A DNA stretch of 64,000 bases, taken from NCBI RefSeq assembly GCF_022024235.1, contig NZ_CP091800.1, forward strand, positions 610,001-674,000, written 5' to 3'. The notes under the pieces are model-generated. The model was not told the origin of the DNA. It was given only the letters and a program-made list of their open reading frames with translations, and did not search any database. Positions 62,048 to 64,000 of this stretch are shown piece by piece (positions within the stretch are counted from its first letter, which is position 1; every line of letters starts with the position of its first letter). Both the position numbers and the translations under genes were made by a program. Source of the stretch: Segatella baroniae B14 (GTDB lineage Bacteria > Bacteroidota > Bacteroidia > Bacteroidales > Bacteroidaceae).

Positions 62048-62155
62048 GGCAAAACCCAAGCTCCTAGGGTGTAAAAGCTTAGGGTTTATCTCGTAAAGTC
62101 ATAGGTCTTATCGAGTAAACTCTAAGGTTTCGACCCCTAGGAGCTTGGGTTTTGC
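62048..62155. repeat. 108-bp near-perfect hairpin
   Basis: A 22-base arm beginning GGCAAAACCCAAGCTCC at 62048 is perfectly inverted at 62134-62155. Inside it, CTTAG-G-GTTT-A-CTCG pairs with CGAG-T-AAAC-T-CTAAG, so the fold continues to a loop of about 18 bases. No gene or terminator T-run follows on either strand. It is far longer than a normal terminator. Confidence 0.8.
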
Positions 62156-62245
62156 CACCCATTTTCCAATTGGTTAAAACAACATGGTGTAACCTGTTGA
62201 TAATCAAGTAGATATAAACTACTGCAAAATTCGCGTATTTAAGTC

Positions 62246-63100
62246 ATTCCAGCACAGCTGCGACAAATTCGCTAATTACAGAGCCGTTCATGTCAAAAAT
62301 TCTCGCAAAGAGCGCAAAGACGCCAAGTTTTTTAGGATGCAAAGAGTTTTAGAGTATCAAATCTCACGCAAAGTACGCAAAGGCGCAAAGTTTTTTTTTA
62401 GAGCGCGAAGAGTTTAAGAGTATCTCTTTTTTGTGGATACATACGGATCTCTTTTTTATAGGCTTCAAACTCTTTAATATCTTTGCGTCTTAGCGTACTT
62501 TGCGAGAAATTCTTTATCCAAGATATTTTTCCAGTACAGCTATGTCGAATAAATAAGTGACAGAGCTGTAGCTGTAATAAATCTCACGCAAAGAACGCAA
62601 AGCCGCCAAGTTTTTTTTAGAGTGCAAAGCGTTTAAGAATCTAATTTTTTGTAGAGACTTTATACTCTTTAATATCTTTGCGTCTTAGCGTACTTTGCGA
62701 GAAATTCTTTATCCAAGATATTTTTCCAGTACAGCTATGTCGAATAAATAAGTGACAGAGCTGTAGCTGTAATAAATCTCACGCAAAGAACGCAAAGCCG
62801 CCAAGTTTTTTTTAGAGTGCAAAGCGTTTAAGAATCTCTTTTTATAGTCTTCATACTCTTTAATATCTTTGCGTCTTAGCGCTCTTTGCGAGAAATTCTT
62901 TATCCAAGATATTTTTCCAGTACAGCTATGTCGAATAAATAAGTGACAGAGCTGTAGCTGTAATAAATCTCACGCAAAGTACGCAAAGACGCAAAGTTTT
63001 TTAGGATGCAAAGCGTTTAAGAATCTATTTTTTTATAGACTTCATACTCTTTAATGACTTTGCGTCTTTGCGTTCTTTGCGAGAATTTTTTATCCAAGAG
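62246..63100 (+). repeat. dispersed repeat family, cluster G, with tandem ~190-bp units
   Basis: Units starting CCAAGATATTTTTCCAGTAC occur at 62518, 62713 and 62904, and a degenerate CCAAGAGACTAG lies at 63094, giving a period of 190-195 bases. Each carries the left arm CTCACGCAAAGAACGCAAAG and the right arm TCTTTGCGTCTTAGCGTACT. An older, diverged unit lies at 62246-62515. Confidence 0.9.
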
Positions 63101-63174
63101 ACTAGTTTGTGAAAAAAAGAGTGAAAATATTGCAAAAATTCCGAGTTTATTAATTCTGTTTTAAGAAAAATAGC

Positions 63175-63182
63175 TAGTTTTG
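63175..63182 (+). promoter_or_regulatory. candidate -7 box (TAGTTTTG)
   Basis: Exact TAnnTTTG 48 bases before the ATPase ATG. No clear TTTG at the expected upstream distance. Confidence 0.45.
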
Positions 63183-63230
63183 TAAACCAAACTTTATAAA
63201 ATAGCACAATTCTTATTAAGTATAGTTTAT

Positions 63231-64000
63231 ATGAGTATCAGTAAAGAGGTTATCAAACAGTGCTTGATCAGTAAGCAACGCGAAGTGGATGAGGCGGTAA
63301 TAGTGAACCGTCCCACAGACTTTGAAGAGAACGGCAATTATGTGATAGTTGGCGTGAGACATGCTGGTAAGTCGTACCTGCTGTATCAGCGTGTACGTCA
63401 GTTGCAGGCTGCCGGAATGGGATGGGACGAGATATTGTTTGTAGACTTTGAGGATGAGCGTTTGGCGGAATTCCAGACGGAAGACTTCAACAGTTTGCTG
63501 GAGGCTCATCTGGAACTGTATGGTAAGAAGCCAGTGGTGTTTCTGGACGAGGTGCAGAACATTCCGTACTGGGATAAGTTCGTGCGGAGGTTGGCTGATG
63601 CGAAATATAGGGTGTATGTAACGGGAAGCAATGCGAAGATGCTGAGCAAGGAGGTGGCAACCACATTGGGCGGCCGGTTCTTTATCTATGATGCGTACCC
63701 ATATTCATTCAAAGAGTATCTGGCAGCGCAGCAGGTGGAACTGAGGGAGCATTGGGAGTATGACACGATTCAGAGAAGTGAGGTGAAGCGACATCTGAAT
63801 GAGTACCTCTATTACGGCGGTCTGCCAGAGATTCTGTCGTTCAAAAATAAGCGGGCTATGCTTTCGAGCTTGTACCAAAAGATCTACCTTGGTGACATCT
63901 GCGCTCGAAACAACATTAAGAATGACAGGGTGTTGAACATTCTGATCAAGAAGATGGCAGAGAGTGTGAAGCAACCGCTGTCGTATAACAGGCTGAAAAA
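63231..64000 (+). CDS. AAA_14/DUF4143-family ATPase, 3' end outside window
   Basis: At least 256 residues from the ATG at 63231, read by eye to the window edge without a stop. The Walker A is GVRHAGKSYLL (residues ~41-51), the Walker B PVVFLDEVQN (~101-110), the sensor YVTGSNAKML and the family motif FFIYDAYPYSFKEYL, then LNEYLYYGGLPEIL and YLGDICARNNIKN leading into DUF4143. These ATPases are common in Bacteroidetes, often in many copies; their role is unclear. The full family length is about 380-400 residues. A fragment of another family member lies at 53373. Confidence 0.9.
   Translation, partial: MSISKEVIKQCLISKQREVDEAVIVNRPTDFEENGNYVIVGVRHAGKSYLLYQRVRQLQAAGMGWDEILFVDFEDERLAEFQTEDFNSLLEAHLELYGKKPVVFLDEVQNIPYWDKFVRRLADAKYRVYVTGSNAKMLSKEVATTLGGRFFIYDAYPYSFKEYLAAQQVELREHWEYDTIQRSEVKRHLNEYLYYGGLPEILSFKNKRAMLSSLYQKIYLGDICARNNIKNDRVLNILIKKMAESVKQPLSYNRLK

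Noticed and set aside
55619..63100. Possible CRISPR-like arrays from repeated CGCAAAGACGC arms
   Set aside because: The arms are paired as inverted repeats within ~190-base units and the intervals between them are themselves conserved, unlike spacers.
63216..63974. Minus-strand frames at the right end
   Set aside because: Antisense to the ATPase with Walker A and B motifs; no family features of their own.

Overview
The window reads as a chromosomal segment of a gut-type Bacteroidales bacterium, most likely Prevotellaceae (Prevotella/Segatella-like). The grounds are two SusC/SusD outer-membrane uptake pairs, a hybrid two-component regulator, lipoprotein fimbrillins of the FimA/Mfa class, and promoters that fit the Bacteroidetes TTTG / TAnnTTTG pattern rather than the E. 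coli one. No rRNA or tRNA gene and no CRISPR array was recognised. Species-level placement is inference.

Layout. 1-1.7 kb: a secreted carbohydrate-binding-domain protein (cut by the window edge) and a small secreted partner. 1.8-6.3 kb: a MerR/flavodoxin operon surrounded by decayed genes (alpha/beta hydrolase, acyltransferase, HD phosphohydrolase, and a DUF3791-DUF3990-DUF3791 module with a broken middle gene). 6.5-16.7 kb: a type I restriction-modification locus (XRE regulator, hsdM, small ORF, hsdS, hsdR). Between hsdS and hsdR it carries a membrane/coiled-coil protein, a chimeric hsdR/hsdS scar and a Septu-like PtuA/PtuB pair. The locus is flanked on both sides by copies of one dispersed repeat family. 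16.8-34.2 kb: a polysaccharide utilisation locus (SusE-like lipoprotein, SusC, SusD, two GH30 enzymes, a GH35 beta-galactosidase), with its divergent hybrid two-component regulator and an esterase. Beta-galactose-containing glycans are the likely target.

34.3-37.6 kb: an AT-rich island with an Rhs core remnant followed by duplicated small lipoprotein and membrane-anchored genes resembling an immunity-gene array, bounded by short direct repeats and by a duplicated 3' end of the neighbouring susD. 37.7-43.2 kb: a second SusC/SusD pair. 43.7-52.9 kb: a fimbrial-type locus (OmpA-like protein, Mfa2/FimB-like anchor, fimbrillins) that has undergone a tandem duplication of about 3.5 kb; both copies end in the same multi-hairpin RNA-like element and terminator. 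53.0-55.5 kb: a 33-bp tandem repeat, an ATPase remnant, a DUF4890 protein and a GH28 pectinase. 55.6-63.1 kb: a repeat-rich stretch with many copies of the approximately 190-bp repeat family, a toxin-antitoxin-like pair beside a truncated methylase, a membrane protein/regulator operon, YqeY, an internally deleted Abi_2-type gene with a promoter and an upstream hairpin, and a large hairpin. The window ends inside an AAA/DUF4143 ATPase.

Two themes tie the window together. The first is nutrient capture at the outer membrane, driven by the regulator at 29-33 kb. The second is genome rearrangement. Several genes are reduced by internal deletions with short microhomologies, pieces of what looks like one hydrolase family are scattered over three places, and accessory defence genes sit in slots bounded by repeats. 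The best candidates for something new are the composite restriction/Septu locus with its slot-duplication scar, the Rhs-linked repeat-bounded gene array, the paired structured RNAs after the fimbrillins, and the Abi_2 minigene with its upstream hairpin.
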